A stretch of 64,000 bases of DNA from Syngnathus acus. Its lineage: Eukaryota; Chordata; Actinopteri; Syngnathiformes; Syngnathidae. Of the stretch, positions 10,535 to 21,664 are shown in pieces. Positions within the stretch are counted from its first letter, which is position 1. Each line of letters starts with the position of its first letter. The stretch is from contig NC_051095.1 of assembly GCF_901709675.1 (NCBI RefSeq), positions 7,217,956-7,281,955 on the forward strand, written 5' to 3'. The translations under genes were made by a program, and so were the position numbers. Under the pieces are notes generated by a model that saw only the letters and a list, made by a program, of their open reading frames with translations, had not been told where the DNA came from and did not search any database.

Positions 10535-12169
10535 CACACAATCTCCGTTGAGATCATGACAGCAATCGCTCATCCAACCTTGTTTTCTTAAAAGCTCTGT
10601 CACTAGGCAACCATCAACTAAAGTGCCCTTTGCACATTTTGCTTGACCAATTGATGTCTAAATGGAGCACCCGCTTCTCTGAAATAACATCAGTAGGCTA
10701 CCTTCTGAATAAAAAACGCATTAGAGGAGTCTAATAGGCTGCCTTAGTCCAAAGACCTTTTGTACAACTTTGCTTCCGGTCTGTTCACTGTTCACTATCT
10801 CCTCTCGCGCCTCTTTATCTCTATTAGAGACAATGTTGAATAATAAACGTGCTTGTTGGCACGTAAAAGAGTCTCGTGGGGAGCCTTCTCCTGGTTCCCG
10901 GCTTCTTCTTCTTCTCAGCAACGTTAACGCCGACAGATTGAAGCATCAAGACAAATGATGGGGTCACTCCAAATGGTTCAGCTACACTCCGGATGAGTAA
11001 ATAAGATGAATAAGATGATAAATAAAAGGATTCATAAGATCCTTTGCAGATGCTTTCTGGTGAGTTGATCATTTGAACCGTGTGTTGGCACAAAGTTACA
11101 TAAAACTAAGAGCTCGCCAAGACCTGACCTGGAGAACCCTGATGTTTCTTTAAACATCAATAATTGGGTAAAAAAAAAATTAAACAACTATTTTTATTAG
11201 TATTTGTATTACTGTTAGTCTTCAATTAACCTAAAATGTATTTTGTAATATTCATATTACAAAAACGGGCAGGGCAGCTCTCTAGGACCAGACCTGGTCT
11301 ACAATAAAGATGACTTGCAGTCTTGAATGAACCCAACAAATTTTGTTTTTCCTGTTTTAAGCAGCTTTAATATCCATGAAGATCATGATTGCCATTCATG
11401 AAGTGGTTGTGCCTCAGAAAAAAAGATGAGCAAAAACACGATGATAAACAGATCATTACAGTCCGTTTGTTATGCATTACAGTACACTCGGAATCTTTGC
11501 TTGATGAATGAAAGAGGAAGATTGAACAGGAGAAACTGGCATGTTTAAGAGGAGAAAGTATGACAAGAAACAGACGACACAGTCTGGCAGCTCCCGTAAT
11601 TAAACGTCATACTCGAATGCCGTTGTGCCGCATGGACACTTTTTTTTACCACGGACGACTTCCGTCATTTATTTTCATCTGTCTCCCTTTTTATGTTCGC
11701 AAGATGATTTTACTTTTCACAGCGATTGGCAAGCAACCCGTTCAAGGGGATACCTAATGCTTATCTGCTATTTAGAACAAACTCCAGATCCTGTTGAAGA
11801 TAATATATGCCATCGAAAAGCTCAGACCAGATTGTTGTCGCTTGTACTCAAAAGCCGTTACTTGACGGAAATTCCTCCAACACGATGTTTTCTCCAAATA
11901 TACATTAAAAAACAATCCAAATCTCAGAGTCCATTTGAGGATAAAGACAGGCTTGTTCTAATTTTATTTGCGTAAACAATCTGATCCATGGTGTCATGTC
12001 ATCCATTTCCAGCTACATTTGTCTCTGATTCGATATTATTTTCATTCGTCTATGTCAAGCCTGCCCATGCAGAGAAAATGTTTCTCTCACACGTTATCAC
12101 TTTGTCTTCATACATTTGTTTATGGATTATTTCCTCTGCCTATGTATTATTATCTGACGTTGCTGTACT
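10535..12169. other. Unassigned; possible hAT-like relic at 11110-11305
   Basis: 11110-11305 opens AAGACCTGACCTGGAGAACCC, contains a small hairpin GATGTTTCTTTAAACATC (11141-11158) and closes AGGACCAGACCTGG. These halves are loosely inverted, recalling fish hAT-type elements. The rest of the interval has no feature I can support. Confidence 0.3.
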
Positions 12170-12440
12170 TCATCCTCCTCCTCGGAGCGTTGCTTAACGA
12201 GCATCGGGGACGACGCCATTTTGCTCTGCTCTGCGGGGGCCGGAGGACATCTATTCAAAATGTGCTCATAAATAAAGGAATGGTGGAAGAAGGTCGCTTG
12301 ATGCGCTGCTGCAGATGGGAGCGTGGAGGGCCTCATCCTGCAGAGAGCGGCCCACCCACCGACAGCTCGCTGGGCTAACATCAGCGACACCGTCGGCCTC
12401 AAGGAATTCTCCAACAACGCCGGTTAACATGGATGATGGT
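12170..12440. other. GC-rich unique segment
   Basis: CpG-richer than its flanks, with a GACGCCATTTTG motif resembling a YY1 site (about 12212-12223). The open frames on both strands are non-repetitive but unsupported by splice sites. Possibly regulatory. Confidence 0.3.
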
Positions 12441-13300
12441 TTGAAATCTTGTATTTTTCAGACATTGAGGAATGTTTAGCTTTCAGCAAAATTGGTTTGG
12501 ATTAAATTTGTGTTTTTGATAAGAGACAATAACCAATTTAATAATTCAAAGGACACGTTTGTCAACAATGACAATATCTTCAGTAAACCTAACAATGGAC
12601 AAATTAGTCTTTTAAGAACTTAACGTACAAGTTTTTGGTTTTTAGTCTTCTTGTGTCTTTGTTCCAGGGCAATACAAGAATCGTCCTAAACTAAACCTTT
12701 GTTGTCATCAATTAACCTAACCTGAAAGTCACGACAATAGACCGAATTAATCGTCAATGACATGTTAGTGTAGACAATTTGGAGTTTTCAAAAAACAATT
12801 ATGGAAAAAAATGTTTGTCAACATTGACGGCGGCGGACTGAATCGAACATAGTCTGCGTTTCCATTGAAGTAAGTTTGGAATCTTGAGTGACGCTAACAA
12901 TTGTTATTCCTTTTTTTACGGAATGTAGTTGATGAGCAAGCATAACACGTGGACACGTCGAGGTGTCTTCCTGGTTAATGAGGTCCGCTTCGTGGATGTC
13001 GTCGCCGTGTTGTTGTGCCTCCAGCTTCCCAAGACGTCAACTGTTTAGCGCAGCTAATGATTGGCAGGATGAACGGATTACCGCGCCTTAATGAGCTGCG
13101 CCCGGAGACGGCTTCCAACATGCCTCGCCATCACTTCCCCTCCATGATGTTAAAGATTCACACCTTCCTTCTTTTCCGTCATTAAGGTCTCCGATGTCCA
13201 TTGGCAACCTGCTAGCCTGTCAGCCAGCTCGCTCGCTTATGCTGATGATGCAACTCATCCATAATACTAATTGGACGGAACAGCGGCAGAACCTTAAAGT
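12441..13300. other. Unassigned; candidate conserved non-coding DNA at 12930-13270
   Basis: 12930-13270 contains a minus-strand frame with QQHGDDIHEADLINQED-type codons and a purine-N-pyrimidine look, but no acceptor and an early stop. It also has TAATGATTGG/ATTAAGG cores. Non-coding conservation is the more cautious reading. 12441-12929 is AT-rich and plain. Confidence 0.35.
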
Positions 13301-14574
13301 GATCAAAAAAATCAAAGACTTCAAAATCAAATAAATATAATATATATGTTAGATTACTTCAAGACTAAATGTCTTTGATAATTATGAAAACCTACACGAT
13401 AAGATAAAGACTGTAAAAAATGTGCTAAATAATCTATAAACAAGTACGCAAAGGTAATTTATTTTACAGACTGGCTCAGGTTTTACTAAAGACATTTTCA
13501 TTTCCGTATAAACACCTAGATAAGGTTCATTAAATTGTTTTTATATAAGGTGATTTAAGTTCATTGAAAGTTGATAAATTGCAGATATGAACTAATACAT
13601 AACTGAATTTCAAATTTTGATGTTTTCCAAAAAATTTAGTTGTACGGACAGAATTTCATGTTAAATAAAGATTAAATTGTTTTTGATATTTACAACAATC
13701 TACATCAGGTTCTTTTAACCACAAATTATTTTGACCATGACTAAATCGTAAATGAATTTTAATCACGATTAATTGACTTTGGTTCATTAAGGTTAAATTG
13801 TCTTTAATTATTCATTCGTCATCCGAACCGCTTATCCTCACAAGGTCACAGGGGTCTGGAATTTTAACGGAGAAAATTTACAATATTACAATTAAATTAA
13901 TAAATTGAAAATTCAAATACAGCGTCATACATTAGCTTCATTAAAGGCTAACTTAATTTTGATGTTAGCAAAACATGGTCAAATATCTTTTGATTTTTAC
14001 CTGGGCTGTACTCAAGTAATTATTTTGAAAATCAAATAATCTGACAGTTATTTCTCAATAAAATGGATAAAAAATATTAAATTAAATTATATTTATGACT
14101 TTAAACAACACACAAAGTTAATATGATTCAGTCGTTAGTTTGGTTTGTAACACATGAGAAAAACACTAAAAAGAATGTCGATTGTTGATTTTCAAAATAA
14201 GAGCAAATAGTTTCAAACGTCTTTTTTGGTTTCAGCACAATTCGATGAAACGCAAAAGAAACTGACTTTTGTCGAGAGGTGACAATTCTGAGGATTTTAA
14301 CCAATTTTATTAAAAAATAAAGTCCCAATAATAATGCAAATAGTTTTTAGTGCACTGTAATGTTTGCAAATGGTAAAGATTCTATTAAGACTAATATGTC
14401 TTGAATGTTGACTTGGAAGAGTTGATCTCATCTCCCAGCATGCACTTCTCTGCAACGTCTGCCCTGAGGGGCCCGACACAAGCATTCAGCGCGAGTCAGG
14501 TTGACGCTCGATTCCTTTGCGTCCATCTTTATTCTTTGGCTTCTATGATGAGCATCTGTGTTCAGGTGCCAGTT
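13301..14574. other. AT-rich unassigned sequence with one SINE/L2-like tail fragment
   Basis: Long AT-rich stretch. 13812-13862 (ATTCATTCGTCATCCGAACC followed by GCTTATCCTCAC) is the inverted 3' end of the same repeat class as 6502-6813. A minus-strand coding-like stretch (ADVAEKCMLGDEINSSK, about 14414-14465) follows a good acceptor-like CCCCTCAG but has no good donor and does not fit the phase of the exon candidate at 15051. Confidence 0.4.
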
Positions 14575-14877
14575 TCTCTACTGTCTTTTCTCCGCCAGGT
14601 AAATGTATCAAAGTGCTTGTGACGGCACCAAAGGAACCGAGAGAAAACAGCTGAATGTTGAAAGTTTCAAAGTCATGGGTTTCGGGTTTTAAGGATTCAA
14701 GGTAAAGTTTACAATCTGTATTGGGCTTTCAAGCCAGGGTTTGTATGCTGGGGTGAGTTCTTTAGGGTTTAAATACAGATTTGAAGCTTTGTCAACGTGT
14801 CATCTCTTTTCTGCACCTAGCAAACATGCTAATACGTTTGTGACGGCACCAAAGGAGAGACGGCAGAAAACATGTCA
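14575..14877. repeat. Direct duplication bracketing a degenerate array
   Basis: 14575-14652 and 14806-14877 share TTTTCT(C/G), then (G/A)TTTGTGACGGCACCAAAGG-like sequence and a following (G)AGAAAACA block. They lie in direct orientation about 230 bp apart. Between them (14660-14800) is a GGGTTTCAAA-type array: GGGTTTCGGGTTTTAAGG, GGGCTTTCAAGCCAGGG, CTTTAGGGTTTAAA. Either a larger unit was duplicated or the array expanded inside a duplicated block. Confidence 0.55.
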
Positions 14878-15050
14878 GGAACTAAATGGCCACTTTGTTT
14901 GGGAAAACAAGCACCTGCTGGGAAGTTCTTGTTTTATTTATTTAAATGATTTTTTTTTTTTTACTTCAACAGACAAGCATGAAAAGACACGTTTCCCGCC
15001 TTTAACGCCATGACGAGCTGACACTTGAGGAATTTCAGCCTGACACTCAC
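14878..15050. other. Unassigned
   Basis: A T-run lies at about 14949-14962. If 15051-15124 is an exon, this is the start of its downstream intron (minus strand), opening with GTGAGT at 15050-15045. Confidence 0.4.
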
Positions 15051-15124
15051 AACGACCAGTTTGAACGGCGTCCCGATGTCTCCAAATGTGTCATTGGCGT
15101 CTCCCGTCAAGAGACGCTCAAAAC
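15051..15124 (-). CDS. Candidate internal exon, unidentified protein
   Basis: On the minus strand a pyrimidine-rich acceptor (CTTATCTCCCACCAG) precedes 74 nt that translate, after two bases completing a codon, to FERLLTGDANDTFGDIGTPF then KLVV. A consensus donor GTGAGT follows at 15050-15045. Codons are strongly purine-N-pyrimidine. An NDT sequon is present. The entry phase fits the preceding candidate at 15595-15644, whose last base A plus GT here makes a serine codon. The family is not recognised and no downstream exon in phase 0 was found, so this remains a prediction. Confidence 0.35.
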
Positions 15125-15594
15125 CTGGTGGGAGATAAGCTAGCGCACTCGTGTTTGACGTACAATACAAACATTTTGTCAGCTCAGACATACGTCAAAC
15201 ATTTGGTTGCCAAATGTTGGACTCTCGTCCTCCACAGTAAGTGATGACAAAGTGTCTCGTTTTAATGGTTACAGTTTCAAATTATGTTTTCAAGATATTT
15301 GTACAGGCTATCAAGCCTGGGATGGAATTTTAAATTCTAATTCAAGTTCTAATTTCAATTCCATTTCAAGTTTGGGGAGGCTCTCAAATCAAAGTATCAA
15401 ACCACGGTTAGGATTTCAAATTAAGAATTCAAACCAGGTTTATAGTTAGGGTTTCTGGTCCTGGTTAGGATTTCAAAGCTGGGCTAGGGACAACTATTTA
15501 AGATGCTTGTCACAACGGAAATATCATCTCTCCACCCTATAATCCAAAAATGGTACGACCCAGCAGTACATAAACCAGGAAGTATCCAACTTAC
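15125..15594 (+). repeat. Degenerate GGGTTTCAAA-type array (15260-15490), candidate intron
   Basis: 15260-15490 holds GTTTCAAATTATGTTTTCAAG, repeated TTCAAATT words, GGTTAGGATTTCAAATT and TTAGGGTTTCTGG units, G-rich on +. If the flanking exon candidates are real, this is a 470-bp intron on the minus strand, from GTAAGT (15594-15589) to AG (15126-15125). Confidence 0.5.
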
Positions 15595-15644
15595 TTAGCC
15601 TTTCAACGTCATCAAAGACACGTTCATGCACCAACCCACACTGT
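15595..15644 (-). CDS. Candidate internal exon upstream of 15051-15124
   Basis: The minus strand shows acceptor AAGTCCTCTCACAG, then 50 nt reading QCGLVHERVFDDVERL in one frame (one leading and one trailing base outside full codons), then the consensus donor GTAAGT. Joined in phase with 15051-15124 the reading frame stays open. The other two frames of these 50 nt contain stops. Short exon-like intervals with good splice words also occur elsewhere in this window, so support is moderate to low. The product is unknown. Confidence 0.3.
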
Positions 15645-16428
15645 CTGTGAGAGGACTTTATGCTTGTATTTATATTCTTTACATATAAATAGGGATCAAA
15701 AACAACAAACTCATACATTCCACACATGATGTGTGCATTTCTACCATGTTTATCTGCTTAATGCTGTAGCGTCCATACAATTGCATCACTCCATGAAAGT
15801 GACATTTCATATTTATGATTTCCTCCCTGTTTTAACCCGTAGAGCCATCCTAACATTAATCATCAAACTTGTACACTTTGTCATTTTACGCTTCACGTTC
15901 ATCTGCCTTCAATGGCACGCTCACACCGATTGGAAATGTTTTTTTGGGAAAATTCACAGTGAGTGGCAACTGAGCTGCAAAGACGATGGATGATTTTGCT
16001 CCTCCCGGTAATTAAACCATATCGTTACTGGAAAAATCTTGACGCACTGAAGCGGGGATGCCCACGCCGTCAGTCAAAATGGATGCCAAAATCGCAATGT
16101 GAATGGATTGTTGCCACAAACAACAAATTGAGCCCTTGAAAGTATCTCAAATAATCCTAAAAGGCATCATCTTGACATTGTTGATTAAAGATGTTCTTGG
16201 CAGACACAATGACACATCCTCCAAGGATCAACATGCAGCTTTTCCACAAGAAAGGATCCCACTTTATTAAGCTGTCCGCTTCACAACTTCATTAAAGAGG
16301 ATGTTTGCGGTGTTGTCACAAGATTTCACCATAGCCTCTCTTCGCTAATCACTTACCATCGTTACTCGGGAGAAGTGACAGTAAAACAGGTCGAAATCCA
16401 GGCTTTTGCTTTGAGTAACCACCAGGAG
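15645..16428. other. Unassigned sequence
   Basis: Contains splice-like pairs without a consistent frame (for example CGTCTTTGCAG ... GTGAGC on the minus strand near 15930-15980). No repeat family is recognised. Confidence 0.45.
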
Positions 16429-16442
16429 GCGCCATCATATGG
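16429..16442 (+). promoter_or_regulatory. CTCF-like motif
   Basis: CCACCAGGAGGCGC matches the vertebrate CTCF core (CCASYAGRKGGCRS) at 13 of 14 positions. Orientation is +. Occupancy cannot be judged from sequence. Confidence 0.35.
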
Positions 16443-17812
16443 AAAGTGAGTTTGATGCTATCAACGATTTTGGGGTGAAAACTCCAGCTTGTTATATGAA
16501 GTTGTCTGATTGTGTCTTAATGATGGAAGGTCAAGTCAAGCGGTAATGGCCACGAGTTTGTATTTCATGCCAAAACCTGAATTTCTAATTTCATACACAA
16601 TCGTGCATTGTGGACACAATTTCATCTTTTTCTTATGTCATGTCGAGTGCTCCTCCAAACACGTCTGACTGCGTGACCAAAAGATCCTCCCAAAGATCAA
16701 TATTTGCACATTTGAGCTTGAACGTCATGTACACAAAAGCTATGCTACGCTAACAGCTGGCTGTAATAAAAAAAAGACGCAGGCAGATAAGGCCGTCTGG
16801 ATTTAAGTGATGCCGCAGAGCGAATCAAACACACCTAGCAAGCCGGCTTTGAAGCCTGATTCTACTTTAGATCCTTCACAGGGGAACGCCCGGAGCGTGA
16901 CGAAGCTCGCGTACGAAGGGCCGCTAAAAGCCTCTCGGACTCCTGCTCAGGTGGTCTTTTATTGGTCCCTCCGCTAATGTCCGCTGGCGTCCATTCTATT
17001 CTAAGTATTTTTACAGCTATGCCTGTGCTCGCAATCTGACCCGATGCACGCACACACCATAACTGTTGATGGTGTGACGTCCATCACGTCTCTGTGTAAA
17101 CACGTGATTCCGTACTACTACACACTTACTTTCTGCTTTACACTTTATATTGGACAAACCAACTGCACAGTGGATTACTTTTACCTTTTTGGAAAACGAG
17201 GCAAATCACATTTTTCTAAAAGGTATTAGGCCTTCCTTTTCCGTGACATGCGCACACTCACGGCGGATAAAAAGGAACGGCAAAAGTTAAGTTTCATTTT
17301 CAGTATGTGACTCGCTTGCAAAGATCATGTAATATTGTAATGTAATTGTGTGAACAACTTCTTTATGGAACGTCTCATGTTTTTATGAAGACCAGCGTGT
17401 CTTTGATGGGAGGGGCTGAGTTTTTGGATGAGCTGCTCTTGTTTCATTTTGCAAAAAAACACCTGCCGGTCATTTTTAAATTTTTTGGGGGGTTGCGTTT
17501 CACTTTAATTTTCCCAGAGTGAGTGAGGCTGTTATTTGGTTGCACGGATGGAGGTGCACAGCGGACACCTGTCATCCAGATTAATTACACCCCAGGCAAA
17601 ACATCACAGCACACCAGAGCAGGTGCTTCCTGCTAATGTGAAGATTTTATTTTTTCAATGATGATGATTTCTTTCATACTGCAGCTTTTATTTTTTGTAC
17701 TATATGTACTTTTTATGCCAGACATCTCCTTAGAACTTCATATTAAGATGAACCACAATGTGTACCCATTTACAGAAAATACTGGTAAAAAAAAAAAAGA
17801 CCTACAGTCAGG
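16443..17812. other. Unassigned; GC-rich patch at 16860-17050
   Basis: 16860-17050 is CpG-rich with a minus-strand frame ending EQESERLLAALRTRASSR...VKDLK and a stop, without a clear acceptor. It is not called. The remainder is ordinary AT-rich DNA. Confidence 0.4.
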
Positions 17813-17813
17813 C

Positions 17814-17856
17814 ATGGATGGATGGATGGATGGATGGATGGATGGATGATGGATGG
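17814..17856. repeat. (ATGG)n microsatellite
   Basis: About ten ATGG units with one interruption. This is the tail motif of the SINE/L2-like repeat, but no element body adjoins it. Confidence 0.85.
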
Positions 17857-18574
17857 AATCAGACAGACAGAGATAGGAAGGAGGGAGAGAGAGAGAGCAC
17901 GTCTATCTCATATAATGGAGACATTCTACAAAAGATGACGTCACGTTACTGCAGCGCATAATAAATGCTGTATGTTGTAAATTCAAAATTATCTCAACAA
18001 ATACATATGGTAAGAAACCACATGCAAAAATAAATTATACTGTTTGTTATTTTTCCCTCTTTTGTTTTCTGCTACTTTATCTAACATGGAAGCGTTGAAC
18101 TGCTCATGGGGAGTCAATATTTTCGACTCCATATTTACAAGAATGAATTTGCAATAACATTCAAACATAGTTTTTACAAGAACATTCAAATGAATTTTCA
18201 AGATACATAAAGGTTGAGAGCTGTCCTCCACACAATATCGTGTATCATTCCATTTTGTTTACCTGTTCTCCTCTCTGAAACACTGCCGGAAAATGAGAGG
18301 AGCATTTTGTATAGAAAATTGTTTTGTTTTTTTCACGCTTTATTTTCTGCTCCAAACAATCAGCAGCAAAGTGCTTTGGACAGATGCAAATCACCTCATT
18401 AACTCCACAACCTAAATCCATTCGGCGGCGAGCGAGCGTGAGGAGACGGGAAGAGACAGCGAGGCTGGAAAACGGCAAGAAAAAAAACAAAAATTCCAGT
18501 TCCGATGAAAACATCTGCCGGATTGGTCCATCTGTGCCAACGAGGGAGGGAGTGAGTCGGCGGGCCAAGACAAA
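17857..18574. other. Unassigned; short GA-rich and CpG-rich stretches
   Basis: A GAGAGAGAGAG run lies near 17886-17897. 18415-18574 is GC- and purine-rich on +, giving charged open frames. It includes ACATCTGCCGGATTGG before a GTGAGT word, but with an A-rich, unconvincing acceptor. No exon is called. Confidence 0.4.
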
Positions 18575-19390
18575 AGACAGCAGACAGAGGCGGACGACGC
18601 CATTGTGCCCACGTATGCCACTGACACAAATTGTTTGGAGTGGGTGAAATTCAGGATAACGAAGGCGGGTGCCGGAACAAACATTTTTATGGTAATTCTG
18701 CTGTTATATTGTGGGTCATTTCAATATTTACCCCTTCTCTAATATTATAAGTTATCAAGATTTATTTTGAACACTCATTATGTTGTCCTCTTAGATGGTG
18801 GGTCAAATTGACCCATTTCAATCTTTACCCCTCCCACACTCCTTTTAGCTTTGTCTTATGCTGTAGGTCAAACTGATAAAGATTTAACCCGCCTGCTTTA
18901 ATATGAATCAGTTTGAAAGATTGTATGCATTTAGTCTTCATGTGTGGACATGTGGGTCAATTTGACCCATTTTAAAAGATCTTTAACCTACTTCTTATCA
19001 TGTAGTTTATAGTGACCAATTCATTCAAAATTGACAGCTTTTTAACCTTCCTCTTATGTAGCGGGTCAATTGACCTGTTTTTAACGTTCACCTCATCGCT
19101 ATCATGACGGGTCAAAAGAACCAGTTTTTAACATTTGTATTATGCTGACCCATCTTTTATGTCCTTAACCTGGCTAAATTTGAAATGCTCCTTATATACT
19201 GTGGGTCAAATTGATTTTTGCATTCAAATATTGTGTAAATTTGATTGAATTTTAATATTTAACATTTGTCTCACCTACTATGATTGCTCAGCGTGCCAGT
19301 TTGTAGCACAGATGTGGAGGAGACGTTGGCATTGTACCCACGTACACAGGTGCCACAAATTGTTTTGAGGGGGGAAAAAAATTGCAAAAT
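18575..19390. repeat. Palindromic GGGTCAAATTGACCC array between direct duplicates
   Basis: 18700-19262 repeats GTGGGTCAAATTGACCCATTTTAA-like units at irregular 40-110 bp spacing (seen near 18711, 18799, 18865, 18953, 19063, 19108 and 19201). Two units contain exact GGTCANNNTGACC palindromes (18801-18813, 18955-18967). The array is bracketed by related blocks: GCCATTGTGCCCACGTATGCC (18599-18619) with ACACAAATTGTTTGGAG, and GGCATTGTACCCACG (19328-19342) with CCACAAATTGTTTTGAG. Confidence 0.6.
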
Positions 19391-19794
19391 AGCGGGGGTG
19401 GACCAAAATCCCAGAGATAATGCTAAATCCTGTAGGAAACAATTAAAGGCGCCATTGTCTCTCACGGCCATCTTTTTAGTCACACGCTCGCTCTTTGTGC
19501 CGTCTATTGCCTGATTCCGTTTTAAGAGGATTTAGCGTTTGATACACCGCCGGCGTCGCTGATGCCCGCAGCGTCGCTGGGGTGACGAAGCGAGAGTCCC
19601 GGGGTCAGCAGAGGACAAGATGTTTGCTGCGTTATCACCACACGGTGGTGAGAGGATTATTATTATTATCGTCAGGATTATCGTCAGGATTATCCCGCCG
19701 CTAAAGTAGAGATTAGCGCATCCGTCCACCAACAAACAGACAAAAGACTTACGCCGATGCATCACCAGTGTGAGGATATGAGTACTATCATCCA
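19391..19794. other. Unassigned spacer between two palindrome arrays
   Basis: Includes a CpG-rich patch (19540-19640) and a small direct repeat TTATCGTCAGGA near 19667-19690. No exon is seen. Confidence 0.45.
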
Positions 19795-20165
19795 GTCCTG
19801 AGGGGTCAAACCGACCAGTTTTAAATGCTACGTTATACTGTGTGGAAACTCACCTGTTTTTATGGTCCTGTTATACTGCGGGTCAAAACAAACCAGTTAT
19901 GAGTCAAACTGAATCGTTTGAAATATTTAGGACTGTAACGTTTACCTCTCACGTTATAGTCGGGGTAACACAAACCCATTTTTAACGTTTAACTCTGTTG
20001 TAATACTGCGGGTGAAACTGGTAGGCTGTGGGTCGATTTGACCCGCTTTTAAAATTGAACTCTGTAAAATCGAGTCACAGTGACAGATTTTTCTACGTTT
20101 TATGTATTTCCCTATTCTCATATTTCCAGTCAAATTGACCCATTTTTAGATTCGATCCCCGTGTT
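19795..20165. repeat. Second GGGTCAAATTGACCC-type array
   Basis: Continuation of the 18.7-19.3 kb array: GGGGTCAAACCGACC, GCGGGTCAAAACAAACC, GTGGGTCGATTTGACCCG (one mismatch to GGTCANNNTGACC, 20031-20043) and CCAGTCAAATTGACCC (one mismatch). The units carry TTATACTG and TTTTAACGTTTA spacers. Confidence 0.6.
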
Positions 20166-20929
20166 CAATTTCAATTTGTGTTTAAAGCGGACTTTAAACC
20201 GATGATGATGATGAGGAGGATGATGACATTTTTAAAATTTTACCACTTGCCCAAAAGTTTTCAAATCAGCATGAAATCACAATTAACATTGTCAATATCT
20301 TATTATCAGGTTAAATAAACATATAGACATATAAATAACACTTATGACGCCACTACACTCACTCACTACACAACTTTCAAATGTGTCACTATGACCCACA
20401 TCATAACAGGGGATTAAATTGCTAGATTAATATGCACTCTATGTTCCCGTGAGAGTGGCACCTCCTCTCACCTTTGTGTAACACTTCATCTTTGCTGTTT
20501 GATAGCGCTAATCTGCGAGAACGCAATGTGCCTCCATAGAATACATTTATTACCCTGAGTGATTGATAGGACAGCTTTCGTTGATTTTAATTAATACGGC
20601 AGGAGGTGAACGGGCGCCTTGCTCGGACAAAGATTTATGCCACCGGTGAAGTGGTGGTGGCCGTTTTGGCAAAGTATATAATCTGTCAGCTCTTTAAAAT
20701 GCAATTATGGATGATCAGACTAATAGCAGAATACAATCTCGAGCAGAGAAGACGACGCAGATGAAGCAGCGGCTAATCACGACCAGAGTGCACTCGGCAA
20801 AAGTTTCCACATAAGTGTAATTAGATAGCAGGGAGTATTTGCATGGCTGCTAAATAATTAAATAGATTATGTATTGAATAAATATGAAAAATAATCTACT
20901 TAGAAACAATCGAACATCATCTTTAGGAG
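20166..20929. other. Candidate conserved non-coding DNA at 20440-20860
   Basis: A short GATGATGATGAGGAGGATGA run lies at 20203-20224. 20440-20860 is unique-looking, with TAATTA-like cores (TTTTAATTAATACGG, AATTAGATAG) and an AAATGCAATTATGGATGATC stretch. It resembles vertebrate developmental enhancers. No conservation data are available here. Confidence 0.3.
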
Positions 20930-21468
20930 GAATTCAAAGGATCCATGGAATACCAATGAATCCTAGAATTGCTACTTCAAACCAGAAAGGCAAACTTACT
21001 GATTTTATTGGGCATGGGTTCTTGAGACTTTTATGTGGATCCATTCATGAAAGACATTTCTGTCAATTACTTAAATAGTGAAACTGGTTTTGGGGACAGA
21101 TTTTTTTAAACTCTTTTGAGTGCTACTAAGTCAATTAGGCATCAAAACAAGATGGCCGACTTCCTGTGTCTTCTCGGGCCTGACTTCCTGAGACGTTTTT
21201 GTGGGTCTACTCATTATAGACACGACTACAAAATTTCATGTTACCAAGAAAAACTAAGTTTAAATTTCCACTTTGATCCAAAATGGTAGACCATTCGCTA
21301 ATTGTTAACATTAGAACCTCATAGATGGCCTCGCAGAAATCAACATGTTACAGTAATTCTAAACTTTTGGAAACCTGCTACTTTAACCAATGACGCAGAC
21401 AACAATCCTCAAAGTCAAAAAAATCCATAAAGAAAGATTGCTTAGAAACTGCAATATAGCAGGGTCCA
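20930..21468 (+). repeat. Dispersed GTGGGTCTACTCAT-type repeat
   Basis: Two successive rounds of the same word order are visible: GGGCATGGGTTCTTGAGACTT / ATGTGGATCCATTCATGAAAGACA / GTGAAACTGGTTTTGGGG, then AAGATGGCCGACTTCCTGTG / CCTGAGACGTTTTTGTGGG / CTACTCATTATAGACACG / TTTCATGTTACCAAG. Boundaries are diffuse and there is no coding capacity. Confidence 0.55.
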
Positions 21469-21664
21469 TCATTTGTTTAGCTTTGGATTCCGGTCTGCTC
21501 CAGTTGCCCGCATCTCAGAGTGGACCACAGCTCTCCGAGTCATTGGTTTCGTTTCCCCGGATCCAATCGATGCGCCACTAATGGCGTTGCTGTAATGTGT
21601 GTCAAATCCATGCACCAGGGCGACCGTGACAGTGTGGCCGCCACCCGTGTATGATCGCAGGTGG
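21469..21664 (-). CDS. Candidate terminal exon, unidentified protein
   Basis: The minus strand has a strong acceptor (CCGCCCTCTTCGTCCAG) followed by 196 nt: one base, then 64 codons and a TGA at 21469-21471. The peptide includes SYTGGGHTVTVALVHGFDTH, YSNAISGASIGSGETKP and ends GADRNPKLNK. Purine-N-pyrimidine codons dominate and there is no low complexity. No strong donor lies before the stop, so it would be a last exon. No poly(A) signal was located and the family is not recognised. Confidence 0.25.

Noticed and set aside
16345-16445. Minus-strand first exon MAPPGGYSKQKPGF... before a GTAAGT donor
   Set aside because: No promoter or upstream acceptor. Its phase does not join to the exon candidate at 15595-15644, and the ATG overlaps the CTCF-like motif region.
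18255-18300. 20-nt micro-exon between CATTTTCCGGCAG and GTAAAC on the minus strand
   Set aside because: Good splice words but too short to test. Similar pairs occur by chance, for example in the palindrome array near 19848.
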